The position numbers were made by a program, and so were the translations under genes. A stretch of 33,728 bases of DNA from Draconibacterium orientale (GTDB lineage: Bacteria > Bacteroidota > Bacteroidia > Bacteroidales > UBA12170), in contig DYSN01000031.1 of the NCBI GenBank assembly GCA_020718205.1, forward strand, positions 1 to 33,728, given 5' to 3'. Shown here piece by piece: positions 16,654 to 26,046 of this stretch. The notes beneath the pieces were generated by a model. The model was not told the DNA's origin, searched no databases, and saw nothing but the letters and a program-made list of their open reading frames with translations. How positions within the stretch are numbered: the first letter of the stretch is position 1; every line of letters starts with the position of its first letter.

Positions 16654-18138
16654 TTATTTTACCACAAATTTCATTACTTTTTTAGTGCTATTTTGTTGAA
16701 TCTCTATAAAATAGATTCCTTTATTAAGCTCGGCAACATCGATTGTTTTGCTGAATTTACCGGCAGAAATCTCTATATTATCCTGTTTCACATTTTGTCC
16801 CAAAACATCGGTAATGGTAATTAAAGCCGCTCCTGCATTTCGTGTGTTGAAAGAAACTTTAATATGTGTGGTTGCAGGATTTGGGAATACTGATACTTCA
16901 GAAATTGCTTGCACATCATTAATACCCACGTTCCAGGGAATATGGAAAGTAAAATTATTGGCCCAATCGCAGGTATCGGTAGTTTTGTAAGCTCTTACAG
17001 ACCAAAAATAGTCCTGGTCTTTATTCAGTGTAGGCAGCGGATACTCGCTGTTTATGGTTGAATAATACACGGCGTTTGTCAGGTCAGCAGTTTTTGCTAC
17101 CCGAACCTGATAACCTTCAACCCCTGAAATGGCAGTCCACTCAAGCGTTGGACGAGTGGTCTCGAGCACGGTATTGTTCTCAGGACCAACCAATGTAACC
17201 TTTGGAACAGTTGAAAATTTACGAACTTCAGAATATTCGGAAACATCGTTAACATGCGATGCTTTCACCCGCCACCAATATTCCTGATTGAATTTAAGGA
17301 ATGTAGGTAAGAATACAACCTCACTGGTGATATAGGTTACCGGACTTGTAAATGCCTCATCGGTAGAAACTTCGATCGTATATTCAAAAACATCGCTATT
17401 TGAGCCCGCCAACGATTTCCACTTAATTGTTAAATCGAGAGCTTGATTGGAGGCATTATTCAATGGTTTGTCCAACTCGACAGTGGGCATGGTTTCGAAG
17501 GTTCTGATATTGCTCCATTCGCCGGCTCCATTTGGATTTGCGGGACGCATTCTCCAGAAATGAGTAGCTCCAAACAACAAATAATCGGACTTGAATTCAA
17601 ACAACGATCCGGAAACAATGTAGTGATTCAGGTAAGGGCTATCAAAACTATTCACTGTGTCGATTTGTAAATCGTAGAAAGCCACACCGGTAATGGTTAC
17701 GTTATTCACTTTGTTTTTCCATTTAAACACAACTCTCAAGTCTTGTTTATCGGCGTTGTTGCTGGGTTTATCAACCACCACAGAAGAAAAGGTGGTAAAT
17801 GAAAATACAGAACTCCAGTTGGATGTGCCCGCTTCATCTGTGGCCTTCACTCTCCAGAAATACTCCTGGTTATAAAGCAGATTTTCGCAATAATACGCGC
17901 TCAGTTGTATGTTGGACTGGTCAACTACAGGGTTGGTAAAATCGGCATTGGTAGCTAATTGAACCTGATATTTAATTTCGCCAATCCCGGCAACAGCATC
18001 CCAATCCAATATGGCATCGGGCATTGCTGTAGCAAAATCATCGGCAGGAGATTGAAGCTGTGGCACACCAACTTTCTGAGCAAAAGAGAATTGCACCATT
18101 ATCATTATGATAAATATTCCGTAAAATTTCTTCATCAT
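16654..18138 (-). CDS. T9SS-exported protein with four Fn3-like domains
   Basis: Predicted secreted or surface protein of 494 residues. Signal peptide about 1-20 (ending VQFSFAQ). Four fibronectin type III-like units follow at about 27-117, 120-216, 219-310 and 313-400. Each opens with a pattern like V-x-L-x-x-P-x-N-N and contains a conserved YxWRVKA-type strand (EYFWRVKA, THFWRMRPA, EYWWRVKA, DYFWSVRA). A type A T9SS sorting domain covers about 415-494 (VSVFPNPATTHIKVSF to MKFVVK). Fn3 arrays usually serve as adhesive or spacer modules; no catalytic domain is present. Two adjacent ATG codons (18136-18138, 18133-18135) are possible starts. The gene starts 22 bp after the stop of the upstream T9SS gene and shares its terminator, so both are probably co-expressed. 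Confidence 0.88.
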   Translation of the reverse strand: MMKKFYGIFIIMIMVQFSFAQKVGVPQLQSPADDFATAMPDAILDWDAVAGIGEIKYQVQLATNADFTNPVVDQSNIQLSAYYCENLLYNQEYFWRVKATDEAGTSNWSSVFSFTTFSSVVVDKPSNNADKQDLRVVFKWKNKVNNVTITGVAFYDLQIDTVNSFDSPYLNHYIVSGSLFEFKSDYLLFGATHFWRMRPANPNGAGEWSNIRTFETMPTVELDKPLNNASNQALDLTIKWKSLAGSNSDVFEYTIEVSTDEAFTSPVTYITSEVVFLPTFLKFNQEYWWRVKASHVNDVSEYSEVRKFSTVPKVTLVGPENNTVLETTRPTLEWTAISGVEGYQVRVAKTADLTNAVYYSTINSEYPLPTLNKDQDYFWSVRAYKTTDTCDWANNFTFHIPWNVGINDVQAISEVSVFPNPATTHIKVSFNTRNAGAALITITDVLGQNVKQDNIEISAGKFSKTIDVAELNKGIYFIEIQQNSTKKVMKFVVK

Positions 18139-18160
18139 TATATTATTTAAATATTATAAA

Positions 18161-21019
18161 CTATTTAGATATCACAAGTTTAGACTGATAGCTTTTCTCA
18201 CCATCCTGAAGTCTGATGATATAAGAACCATTGTCAAGGTCGTTCATTTCGATGTTTATGGTGTTTAATCCTGTCTTTACTTCTATATTTTGCTGATGAA
18301 CCAGCTTACCACTTAAATCATACACATTCAAAGTACCCTGATTGCTTCTGTTCGAGCGGAAAGCCACCTGTGCAGAACGACTGGCAGGGTTTGGATAAAT
18401 GGCTATGCTATTTGCCGAAACGAGATTTTCTTCAAATTCGTCGAATCCCACAAAATCGCGGGTTACATAGACCCCAGATCCGAAGGTTCCAATATACAGA
18501 GAGCCATAGTTATTGGCAGCAGGATAAATCAGGTATGTTTCTCCAACAGGCATGGCAGTATAAGGCCAGTTGTTGCTTTGCTGTTTGATGGCAAAAACCG
18601 GTACATTACCAAATTCAGAGTTTTCAAAAGTCCAGCTCACATTTTGAGCATTAAAATTATCGGTGAAGAACAAACCGTTTTCAGTACCCAGAAAAATTAA
18701 ACCATCGTTATTGACTTCGAAAGAAGAAGCATATACGGGCATCTTGGGCAAATTACCTTGAATGGAGTTGAAAGCGGGGCTATCGTTCATGGCATTGGTA
18801 GACACAAAAACGTAATCGTTGTTTCCATAATTACCCAGTGTATATACTACGTTATTGCTGTTTTTCTGATCCACAGAAATAGAAGTAATGGCTTGACCGG
18901 AAATATTTGCAATCTCGGTTTTTGCAATGATACAACCGGGACTGGTGATAGAAGCTTTAGCCTGACTGTTGGCTCTGGCAATATTCGACAAGCGGAAAAG
19001 TTTGCCTTCGAGTGTTCCAACCCACAGGTAGTTTGCATCTTTAGATAAGGCCATACAGGTAGGAATTCCTTCTACGGCACCTATTTGCCACCAGGCTGGG
19101 GAGGCAGTATAATCAAGCATTCCGGTAGTCATATAAACACCACCTTCGAAACCAGCTACGGCATCGTTGCCCTGAACTGCGAGAAAGCTTTTTGTTGTTA
19201 CCACATCTGGAATCAAAGCTGTTTCACCATTGGCAACAGGGGCTGTTAAAGTGGCTTTAAAAGGATAATCATAATTATTACTTGTTACCCAAACCTCGTC
19301 GCCAGTGGTATAGTCAGCATTTGCTATAAATGCAGCAGAATCGCCGGGATAAGGATCGTTGGTAGTTTCCCAAATTAGAAGTGGGGTAATAAATTCAGCT
19401 CCCAGGGTAATGCCTGACAAGATATCGGCATTATAATTTTCTCCTTCATCTTCGCTTCTGAAGAATGAGCCTTCGGCTGAAGAAACCACATAGAACTCAG
19501 GGTTAATAAAGCTGATATAGCTGAAACCGCCTGTTTCGGGACTTGGAGTTCCGAAGCTGCCAAGCAGGTCAATGGCTTGTTTGGCGCCATTATCGTAAAT
19601 AAGATGAACACCGTTGAAATGAACTCCACCGATTACTACGCCACTTTTCGAAGAATTGATAGTGAAATACTCGCTTGAAACATAGCCTCTGTTGAGAAGC
19701 TGTGTACTGGAGAAGCCATCTTTTGTAATGCTCAATCCGCCATCGGTTGCAATAATTACATGGTTGCTGTTCGCCGGATTGAAATAAATTCCATTCACGC
19801 CAAAATGAACATATTGTGTTGTTCCCATTTCGGGATATGGATTGTCGTTTCCATTGGTGATTTGTGACCAGCTGTAATAGCCAGTGGGTTGCGCTTCGTA
19901 ACCTCTGAACATATCGTAAGCTCCAAGTAAAACAGTTTTTTCGTTGGCAGGATCCACAGCAATGGCGTTGTTTCTCAAACCCTGGCCATTAAAAATATCG
20001 CCCAGTGAAGAACCACCCGGATAAACCACGCGCCAGGAATTTCCTTTGTCGGTGGATACATATACGTTGTATAATGCACCAGCAGCAGTGATGTAGCTGG
20101 CATAGATATAATTATTGTTTGAAGGGGAAATGGCGAATTTGATATTTCCAAAGATTCCCTCGGGCAACATACCTTCTTCGATACCCGAAACGAGTACAAA
20201 TCCATTGACTCCTGTGGTGGAAACATAGGCTTTTCCTGCTACAGCAGTAATCAAAATATCGCCATCAGTAACCACATCGCAGCTTTTACCCACAAGGCTT
20301 TCGGCACCAGCTTTGGCAAGACTCCAACTGGAGCCATCGAAATATTTCAATCCAGTGTTGGTGGCTGCAAAAAGGTGATTGCCCGCATCCACGGCAAGTT
20401 TTTGAATAAATGCCCACTCACCATTGCCATCGGTTCCGGTTGGTTCAGTACCGGCCATGAGCTCGAAAGAGCCGCCCGAAGTCGATTGGAAAATTCCTTT
20501 ACCAATGGTACTACCCTCCGATAAATTTTCGGTAGCAGGTTCAAGGCTTACCCCGGTTCCGGCATAGATGGTACCATTCGAAGTCTGGCAGATGGTGGCT
20601 ACATTCAAAATATTGTCCATTGCAACTTTTTCCCAGGTGGCACCGTAGTTGATTGTTTTGAACAAGCCACCAGATGTGCTGCCAACAAAAAGGGTGTTCC
20701 CACTGGCATCCCGATTATCGAAAAGCACTGCCTTAGTAGATCCGGCCATATTGATTGGACCCAGAGCACTCCACTCGTAGGTGGATTCAATTCCTTTACT
20801 GGCAAATAATTCCTGCGAAGCTTTTCTTGCATTGATGACATCTGACACAGAAATAATACCTGTATTTTGGTTACTTCTTATCTTGTGCAAATACTCTCCC
20901 GAAGACATTTTTTTGGTAGAGGATGTATTCTGGCCACCATCTGATAGGCTGGCCATAACTGCTGATGCAAATCCTGTAAGAAAAACTAAAAAGGTAAATT
21001 GTAAAAATCTATTTTTCAT
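18161..21019 (-). CDS. T9SS-exported Asp-box (sortilin/BNR-like) propeller protein
   Basis: Predicted secreted protein of 952 residues. Signal peptide about 1-23. The body shows repeated Asp-box-like segments, S/T-x-D/N-x-G-x-T/S-W: TINYGATWEKV, STDKGNSWRVV, RSEDEGENYN and the related GGLF/GGLS motifs. This suggests two stacked beta-propellers of the kind seen in sortilins and glycoside hydrolase family 74-like proteins. Catalytic aspartates of GH74 were not identified, so enzyme activity is not claimed. The sorting domain is at about 875-952 (IAIYPNPASRSAQVAF to KLVISK). The N-terminus after the signal has a GEYLHKIRSNQNTG segment like that of other Bacteroidota exoproteins of this class. 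First gene of a pair with the Fn3-like protein 22 bp downstream. Confidence 0.85.
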   Translation of the reverse strand: MKNRFLQFTFLVFLTGFASAVMASLSDGGQNTSSTKKMSSGEYLHKIRSNQNTGIISVSDVINARKASQELFASKGIESTYEWSALGPINMAGSTKAVLFDNRDASGNTLFVGSTSGGLFKTINYGATWEKVAMDNILNVATICQTSNGTIYAGTGVSLEPATENLSEGSTIGKGIFQSTSGGSFELMAGTEPTGTDGNGEWAFIQKLAVDAGNHLFAATNTGLKYFDGSSWSLAKAGAESLVGKSCDVVTDGDILITAVAGKAYVSTTGVNGFVLVSGIEEGMLPEGIFGNIKFAISPSNNNYIYASYITAAGALYNVYVSTDKGNSWRVVYPGGSSLGDIFNGQGLRNNAIAVDPANEKTVLLGAYDMFRGYEAQPTGYYSWSQITNGNDNPYPEMGTTQYVHFGVNGIYFNPANSNHVIIATDGGLSITKDGFSSTQLLNRGYVSSEYFTINSSKSGVVIGGVHFNGVHLIYDNGAKQAIDLLGSFGTPSPETGGFSYISFINPEFYVVSSAEGSFFRSEDEGENYNADILSGITLGAEFITPLLIWETTNDPYPGDSAAFIANADYTTGDEVWVTSNNYDYPFKATLTAPVANGETALIPDVVTTKSFLAVQGNDAVAGFEGGVYMTTGMLDYTASPAWWQIGAVEGIPTCMALSKDANYLWVGTLEGKLFRLSNIARANSQAKASITSPGCIIAKTEIANISGQAITSISVDQKNSNNVVYTLGNYGNNDYVFVSTNAMNDSPAFNSIQGNLPKMPVYASSFEVNNDGLIFLGTENGLFFTDNFNAQNVSWTFENSEFGNVPVFAIKQQSNNWPYTAMPVGETYLIYPAANNYGSLYIGTFGSGVYVTRDFVGFDEFEENLVSANSIAIYPNPASRSAQVAFRSNRSNQGTLNVYDLSGKLVHQQNIEVKTGLNTINIEMNDLDNGSYIIRLQDGEKSYQSKLVISK

Positions 21020-21476
21020 ACCCGCTTGTTTTTATTTGTACTGTTTTCTGAATGATTCTAAAATAATGGCACAAATTACATTAAATTTGAATCATAACAA
21101 ACTTTCAGAGCTATTTTGTTTTAACAATAATTAAGGATTTATGGAGTTTTTTAATCAGGCGCTGACAAAAATGACCTCTACCCCTGCTATTTGGGCTGTT
21201 TATACGTCATTATTTGAACTCAATCATCTAAATTTATGCAAGTTACACATCATAACCAATCCTGTATAAGTTTCAGTGATTTTCTGACCCACAAACCTGC
21301 AAAATCCGTGTGAAATACCTTTAAAAATGGTGTATTCAGGGTAAATTGGGAGCTTTTTTAGGCGTTTTACAAAGTGAATCTAAGGGCAAGCCACATTTTT
21401 TGTCTCCAAAATGGCACCAAAAGCAGAAAAAATGAATCAAAAATGATTAAAAAATGCCAAAATATCGGGTCAAAAA
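21020..21476. other. Gene-free AT-rich region with possible gene remnant
   Basis: This 457-bp stretch lies between the end of the bat operon and the start of the 18161 gene, both minus strand. It must contain the promoter for the latter, but no good TAnnTTTG box was found, and no hairpin terminator for batE. On the minus strand, codons from 21379 to 21227 stay open for 51 codons without a start and read like protein (for example ...KITETYTGLVMMCNLHKF...). It is bounded by TAG and TGA, so it could be the decayed tail of a lost gene. A-rich near-repeats (AAAAATGAATC, AAAAATGATT) occupy 21425-21455. Confidence 0.35.
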
Positions 21477-22259
21477 TCAGATAATTTCGAGCTTATCGCC
21501 TTCGATCCAACCCACACTTCCGTTTTGAATTTTTACCTTTTTCCAGCCACTCACAGTATCGAGAATGGTCACTTTGGTGCCCTCGTGTAAAACAAATAAA
21601 TCAACGCTGTTTTGAGTCGGTGAGCTTTTAACGGTGATGCTGGGGGTGAAAATAATGGCATCGTTGTGCTGCTTGAAGGAACTGTATTTTTGGTAAGTGA
21701 GAAACAAACTAAACATGGTAAGCAGCAGAAACAGGACTGCCGACCAAAATCCCAGCTTCTTCAACAGTATTCTTTCGCTGAGCAGAAAAATAAGAAAGAA
21801 TACACTGAAAATACCCATCAAAACAATGATGATGGAAGCCCAGGTATCAATGGGGAAATAATTGTATAAACTCACATACCATCGGATGAAAAAAAGCTGC
21901 GGCAACTGGTCAATACGGTCGGGAATCATGGAATTGCAGAGTTGCAGATTGTGCTGAATATTCTCATCGTTGGGATTGAGTCGGGCGGCTTTCTCGAAAT
22001 ACAAAATGGCACTTGGTATCTCGTCGAGCTTAAAATAGCTGTTTCCGAGGTTATAGTACAATTCGGGTGATTGATAGCCCCCGTCAATTATTGACTGATA
22101 TATTAAGGCCGCAGAATCGTATTGCGATCTGGCATATAAATCCTGCGCTTTCAGAAGCTTTGAGCTAAAATCCTGTGCTGTGGAAGTTAAGGATAGTAAA
22201 ACCATCATTAACCCTATGAAATATTTCATTTTCATTTGTTTAGCATTAAAGTTATCCAT
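21477..22259 (-). CDS. batE: BatE-like TPR and SH3 membrane protein
   Basis: Last gene of the Bat (aerotolerance) operon; role not biochemically defined. The 260-residue product has a signal peptide (KYFIGLMMVLLSLTSTAQ), then TPR units (about 33-105; SPELYYNLGNSYFKL and IPSAILYFEKAARLNPND are typical). Two transmembrane helices follow (about 135-160 and 168-190). A C-terminal bacterial SH3 domain (about 198-260) contains the V-x-x-G-W-x-K-V-x-x-x-x-G-x-x-G-W-I core. This TPR-TM-SH3 order fits BatE of Bacteroidota. The start may instead be the ATG at 22233-22235 or 22227-22229, which give shorter n-regions. The gap to batD is 26 bp, so it is translated from the same message. No terminator was seen after it. 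Confidence 0.85.
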   Translation of the reverse strand: MDNFNAKQMKMKYFIGLMMVLLSLTSTAQDFSSKLLKAQDLYARSQYDSAALIYQSIIDGGYQSPELYYNLGNSYFKLDEIPSAILYFEKAARLNPNDENIQHNLQLCNSMIPDRIDQLPQLFFIRWYVSLYNYFPIDTWASIIIVLMGIFSVFFLIFLLSERILLKKLGFWSAVLFLLLTMFSLFLTYQKYSSFKQHNDAIIFTPSITVKSSPTQNSVDLFVLHEGTKVTILDTVSGWKKVKIQNGSVGWIEGDKLEII

Positions 22260-22285
22260 TCAGACTTTATTATTGATTCTAAACC

Positions 22286-24139
22286 CTATTTCAATTCATC
22301 TTCAATTTTACTCATAATAGAAAACCCCTGTTGGTACACGTTTTCCATCATCGATTCTTTATCGCCCGGAGCAAACCGTGCAAATTCGCAGTTGTTCAGG
22401 GTCGAGATAAATTCCTGAATGATGGACTCCGAAACGCCTTTGGCGCTCAGCTTCTCGGTAACAGTGGTGTTGGAAAGCTCTGAGAGCGGTATGCTGAATT
22501 TATCGCTCACATAACCCCAAAGGGCTTGCGCCATCTCATTGTAAAAAGCAGTTTCCTGTCGCGATTTCAAGAATTCATGGGCTTTCAATAAACGTTTCTT
22601 CGCCATTTTGGTGGCATTTTTATTGCGCATTAAATGGGTGTTTCCGCGCTTTTGCTTCTCTTTCTGCCAAAACAGATACACAAATATCATCAAGGCTAAA
22701 GGGCTCAAAAGGAGAAGGTAAAAGCTCCAGCTTCCGAAAAAGAAATGCTCGAAGGGCTCTACCTCAAAGGGCATTAAAAAGATGTATTGTATGTCATTGC
22801 CCAAATATCGGATATCCTGCTTGGAATCACTGCTGTAGGTGACATTCTGCGAAGCTGATTGCGATGATTTGGTAACAGTAACCTCATAGGCATCGCTGTT
22901 GAGTTCTAAGTAGGCATTCTTTGCCGGGTCGAAATAGGAGAAAGTGACCGATGGAATTTCATAAGTTCCTGCGCTGCGGGGAATTACTGTATATTCATAG
23001 GTTTTATAACCCGATATTCCTTCTTTTTCCTTCCGTGTCTTGATGCTGATTTTTGGATCGTAGACTTCAAAATCGGCAGGGAATTTTGCGTTTAAATCGG
23101 GCAATAAATCAATGTTTCCATTTCCGCTGATGGTATATTTTATGGTGATGGCTTCGTTGGCCGCTACTGCTTTGTGGTCGATATTGGAGCCCAGAGAAAA
23201 CTGCCCAACCGCACCTGTGAAAGAAGCTGGTTTTTGTTGGGATTGCAAATCTTTCACGCTTACCTTTATTCCATTGGAAACCAGGCTTTTCTCTACATTT
23301 CTAAAGCTGTTGCTAAAGAAGGGGTCGTTGAAGAAGCTATCGAAAAACGGATCGTTGGTAGTGGTGCGTTTTTTGCCTGTTTGCACCTGAACCAGACAAT
23401 TCAAGGTCATGGGCTCTATTTCCAAATCCCCTGTTTTTTGAGGGAAAAGTGCGGCTTTTTTCAAGTCGGCAACAATATATTCTTCTCCGTTGATAACCTC
23501 GGTGGATTGTTTCAGGTTGCCATCGTTCTCCAATAAATCCACGCTCCAAAATCCGCCAAAGGCCGATTGTTTATCTATGCTCAGATTGCTTACCGGGACT
23601 TTGGTATAAATTCTATAGGTAACAATGAGCTGCTCGCCCAGGGTCACATTCCTTTTATTCACAAAAGCCTTGATATAAACGTCGTCGGCTTTGAGCTGAC
23701 CCTGAGAGTCTGAATCGGCTTTGTTGTTGTTTTGCTGGTTTTGTGCCGGGGCTGTGGGGGCTGAAACCTGAATCTTTTTCGATTTGGTTTGATAGGTTTT
23801 ATTTCCCACCCTTGCTGTGGCCGGCGCCAATTCCAGTTCACCCTCCTTAGAAGCAGCAAGAATATAGGTGTAGCTGATGCTGATGCTTTGGGTTACTTTT
23901 CCGTTGACAATCTGGATGCTGCTGTTTTGACCCTTGCTGGGGCCACTCAAAATATTGAACCCATTGAACGATGGGGGCGTAAATTCATCAATTTCGGCAT
24001 TTATCTGATAGGTAACACGAAAACGTTCGCCCATGCTCACCTGAGCTGGTGCAGAGACTTTAAAATCTACCTCATCGGCTCTTAGTGACAATCCGGCAAA
24101 ACTTAAAACAACGATCAATAACAGAACAATTCGTTTCAT
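22286..24139 (-). CDS. batD: BatD aerotolerance protein
   Basis: Large extracytoplasmic member of the Bat complex, anchored in the inner membrane; 617 residues. Signal peptide 1-21 (MKRIVLLLIVVLSFAGLSLRA). The BatD domain covers about 23-440 as immunoglobulin-like beta-sandwiches. Family signatures are SMGERFRVTYQINAEIDEF (about 36-54), LGEQLIVTYRIYTKVPVSNL and the repeated YEIPSVTFSYFDPAKNAY segment. A transmembrane helix (FYLLLLSPLALMIFVYLFW) lies near 465-487. A cytoplasmic helical domain of about 130 residues follows, containing LWGYVSDKFSIPLSELSN. A Gln/Asn-rich linker (APAQNQQNNN) separates the first two beta domains. It is 87 bp after batC and 26 bp before batE on one strand. Assignment rests on domain type plus operon order. 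Confidence 0.9.
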   Translation of the reverse strand: MKRIVLLLIVVLSFAGLSLRADEVDFKVSAPAQVSMGERFRVTYQINAEIDEFTPPSFNGFNILSGPSKGQNSSIQIVNGKVTQSISISYTYILAASKEGELELAPATARVGNKTYQTKSKKIQVSAPTAPAQNQQNNNKADSDSQGQLKADDVYIKAFVNKRNVTLGEQLIVTYRIYTKVPVSNLSIDKQSAFGGFWSVDLLENDGNLKQSTEVINGEEYIVADLKKAALFPQKTGDLEIEPMTLNCLVQVQTGKKRTTTNDPFFDSFFNDPFFSNSFRNVEKSLVSNGIKVSVKDLQSQQKPASFTGAVGQFSLGSNIDHKAVAANEAITIKYTISGNGNIDLLPDLNAKFPADFEVYDPKISIKTRKEKEGISGYKTYEYTVIPRSAGTYEIPSVTFSYFDPAKNAYLELNSDAYEVTVTKSSQSASQNVTYSSDSKQDIRYLGNDIQYIFLMPFEVEPFEHFFFGSWSFYLLLLSPLALMIFVYLFWQKEKQKRGNTHLMRNKNATKMAKKRLLKAHEFLKSRQETAFYNEMAQALWGYVSDKFSIPLSELSNTTVTEKLSAKGVSESIIQEFISTLNNCEFARFAPGDKESMMENVYQQGFSIMSKIEDELK

Positions 24140-24226
24140 TTTTCCTATTCTCTATTTTAATTTGCAAAAGTAATCATTACCCAAACAATTCCTAAAATAC
24201 TCTAAAATACAATTTTAACAAGCTCA

Positions 24227-24994
24227 TTACCAGTCCTTTTCCGATTTTATGACCTTAGCATTTTGCTTTTTCTCCTTATTTATCTTTTCTAAGGTCTTTT
24301 TTTCGTTGTTCTTCAGCGCATCGAGCATACGTTCAGCATCTTTCTTACTGATTTTTTGGGCTTGCTGCTCGTTTTGCTGACCCTGTTTGCTATCCTTGCT
24401 GTTTTGCTGCTCGTTTTGCTGTTGCTGGTCTTGCTGCTGATCCTGTTTCTGATCCTGCTGCTGGTCTTTATTTTGATCATGCTGCTGCTGATCCTGATTT
24501 TGATCCTGGTTCTTGTCCTGGTTTTTGTCCTGGTTCTGGTCTTTATTCTCTTCCTGCTTTTTCTGTTTCTGACGGGCATACTCCAGGTTATAGCGGGCAT
24601 TTTCGTTTTTGGGATTTAGCTTGAGTGCTTCCTTATAGCTCGCAATACTCTCGTCGAGCTTACCGGCTTTCAGATAGGAATTCCCCAGATTGTACCGGGT
24701 GTTCGATTTGTCTTCGGGAGTGGCATTCTCCACAGGAACTTTGGAAAAAGATTCTGCAGCCTTTTCATAATTCTCCTGCTTGTACAAGGCATCGCCCAAA
24801 TTGAACTGGGCATTGGTTTTGGCGGGATTTTTTTCAATGGCCTTGCGGTATTTTATTTCGGCTTCGCTAAAGTTGCCATTCGTAAACTCCTTATTGCCTT
24901 CGCGAACTAATTTCTTATCGCTTTGAGCCCAAATATTCGATGACAACAAGCCCAGAAGCACGATAAATATCCATTGATTATATCTGATTTTCAT
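24227..24994 (-). CDS. batC: BatC TPR protein with Gln/Asp/Lys-rich tail
   Basis: Exported TPR adaptor of the Bat system; 255 residues. Signal peptide 1-24 (MKIRYNQWIFIV to NIWAQ). Three TPR-like units at about 26-140 (SEAEIKYRKAIEKNP, AQFNLGDALYKQENYEKAA, TRYNLGNSYLKAGKLDESI). A very low-complexity tract of Gln, Asp, Asn and Lys follows at about 145-214 (KDQNQDKNQDKNQDQNQ), then a charged helical end (KKDAERMLDALKNNEKKTL). The start ATG at 24992-24994 lies inside the last codons of batB, overlapping it by 17 bases. A longer frame beginning at 25186 was rejected because it reads through batB and lacks a signal peptide at its start. Highly charged C-terminal regions are common in BatC proteins. 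Confidence 0.87.
   Translation of the reverse strand: MKIRYNQWIFIVLLGLLSSNIWAQSDKKLVREGNKEFTNGNFSEAEIKYRKAIEKNPAKTNAQFNLGDALYKQENYEKAAESFSKVPVENATPEDKSNTRYNLGNSYLKAGKLDESIASYKEALKLNPKNENARYNLEYARQKQKKQEENKDQNQDKNQDKNQDQNQDQQQHDQNKDQQQDQKQDQQQDQQQQNEQQNSKDSKQGQQNEQQAQKISKKDAERMLDALKNNEKKTLEKINKEKKQNAKVIKSEKDW
24353..24556 (-). repeat. Degenerate in-frame repeat tract inside batC
   Basis: About 68 codons encode almost only Gln, Asp, Asn, Lys and Glu in patterns such as QDKN, QDQN and QDQQ. The plus strand shows repeated CCTGGTTTTTGTCC-like and TGCTGCTGATCCTG-like units. Such tracts change length easily by slippage in multiples of three, so the length probably varies between strains. Confidence 0.7.
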
Positions 24995-26036
24995 TGTCGT
25001 TGGGGTTTTTAATTTGAAAAAAATTGAACCGGTCGGCCCATTTGCTTCTTTTATCGGTGATAAAGACATCGAGTAGGAGGAGCAGAAAAGCCAATCCAAT
25101 AAAATATTGAAACCTATCTTCGTAATCGGAGAAAATCTTCGACTCGTATTTCTGTTTTTCCATTTTGTTGATGCGGTCGAACACATCCTGTAATCCGGCG
25201 GATGTATTGTTGGCTCTCACATAAATGCCATTTCCCGCAGCAGCAACTTTTTGCAGAGTAATCTCGTCGAGCTTGGTGACGACTGTTTTTCCACTGATGT
25301 CTTTTTTGTATCCCACCTGGGTTCCATTGCTGTAAACAGGAATTGGGGCTCCTTCGGGCAGTCCGATACCAATGGTGTAAACGCTGATATTATTCTCAAC
25401 AGCTTCTTCGGCAGCAGAAACCGGATCGTCTTCATGGTCTTCGCCATCGGTTATCACAATGATGGCTTTCTCTTGTTTACTATTGTTAAACGCTTCCATA
25501 CTCAGGCTGATGGCCTGCCCAATGCTGGTTCCCTGGGTGGGCACCACATCGGTGTCGATGGTATTGATAAAAAGCTTGGCGGCGCTGTAGTCGGAGGTGA
25601 TGGGCAGCTGCGTGTAGGCACGTCCGGCAAAAACCACAATCCCGATTCTGTCGCCCTGCAGATTATCCACCAATTTAGAGATGGCTTGTTTGGCTCGTTC
25701 AAGGCGGTTGGGCTTGATATCTTCGGCCAGCATACTGTTGGACACATCGAGAGCTATCATAAGATCAACTCCTTCTCTTTCAACTTGTTCGAGCTTACTG
25801 CCAATTTGGGGATTGGCCAACCCAACCACCAAAAGGGCATAGATAAAAATCCGGGTGGTAAATTTCCACCACAGTTTGGATGTGGGTTGTTCGGGCATGA
25901 GTCGTTTTACCAGCGTCAAATCCCCCAGCTTTTTCAGGCGGGCTTTTCTTTGCAATATCATATAATAGAAAAGCACAAAGAAAATTGGAATGGCAATCAA
26001 TCCATACAAAAAGCTTATGTCTTCAAATTTTATCAT
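24978..26036 (-). CDS. batB: BatB von Willebrand factor A membrane protein
   Basis: Membrane-anchored VWA protein of the Bat complex; 352 residues. Two N-terminal transmembrane helices (about 10-28 and 60-75) and one at the C-terminus (about 307-327) place the VWA domain (about 90-290) in the periplasm. The metal-ion-dependent adhesion site is complete in its first part: Asp97-x-Ser99-x-Ser101 in ALDVSNSML. TQGTSIGQAI (Thr) and ITDGEDHEDD (Asp) supply the rest. The ATG at 26034-26036 was chosen; the longer frame would use TTG at 26042. It starts 10 bp after the batA stop and overlaps batC by 17 bases. It is clearly paralogous to batA; the two sit side by side in the usual batA-batB order. Confidence 0.93.
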   Translation of the reverse strand: MIKFEDISFLYGLIAIPIFFVLFYYMILQRKARLKKLGDLTLVKRLMPEQPTSKLWWKFTTRIFIYALLVVGLANPQIGSKLEQVEREGVDLMIALDVSNSMLAEDIKPNRLERAKQAISKLVDNLQGDRIGIVVFAGRAYTQLPITSDYSAAKLFINTIDTDVVPTQGTSIGQAISLSMEAFNNSKQEKAIIVITDGEDHEDDPVSAAEEAVENNISVYTIGIGLPEGAPIPVYSNGTQVGYKKDISGKTVVTKLDEITLQKVAAAGNGIYVRANNTSAGLQDVFDRINKMEKQKYESKIFSDYEDRFQYFIGLAFLLLLLDVFITDKRSKWADRFNFFQIKNPNDNENQI

Positions 26037-26046
26037 TTGCAAAATT

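Noticed and set aside
24356-24619. Plus-strand frame of 87 codons, almost all Leu, Val, Ile and Phe, looking like a membrane protein
   Set aside because: It is the antisense of the Gln/Asp/Asn/Lys-rich tract of batC; the hydrophobic composition follows from that codon bias.
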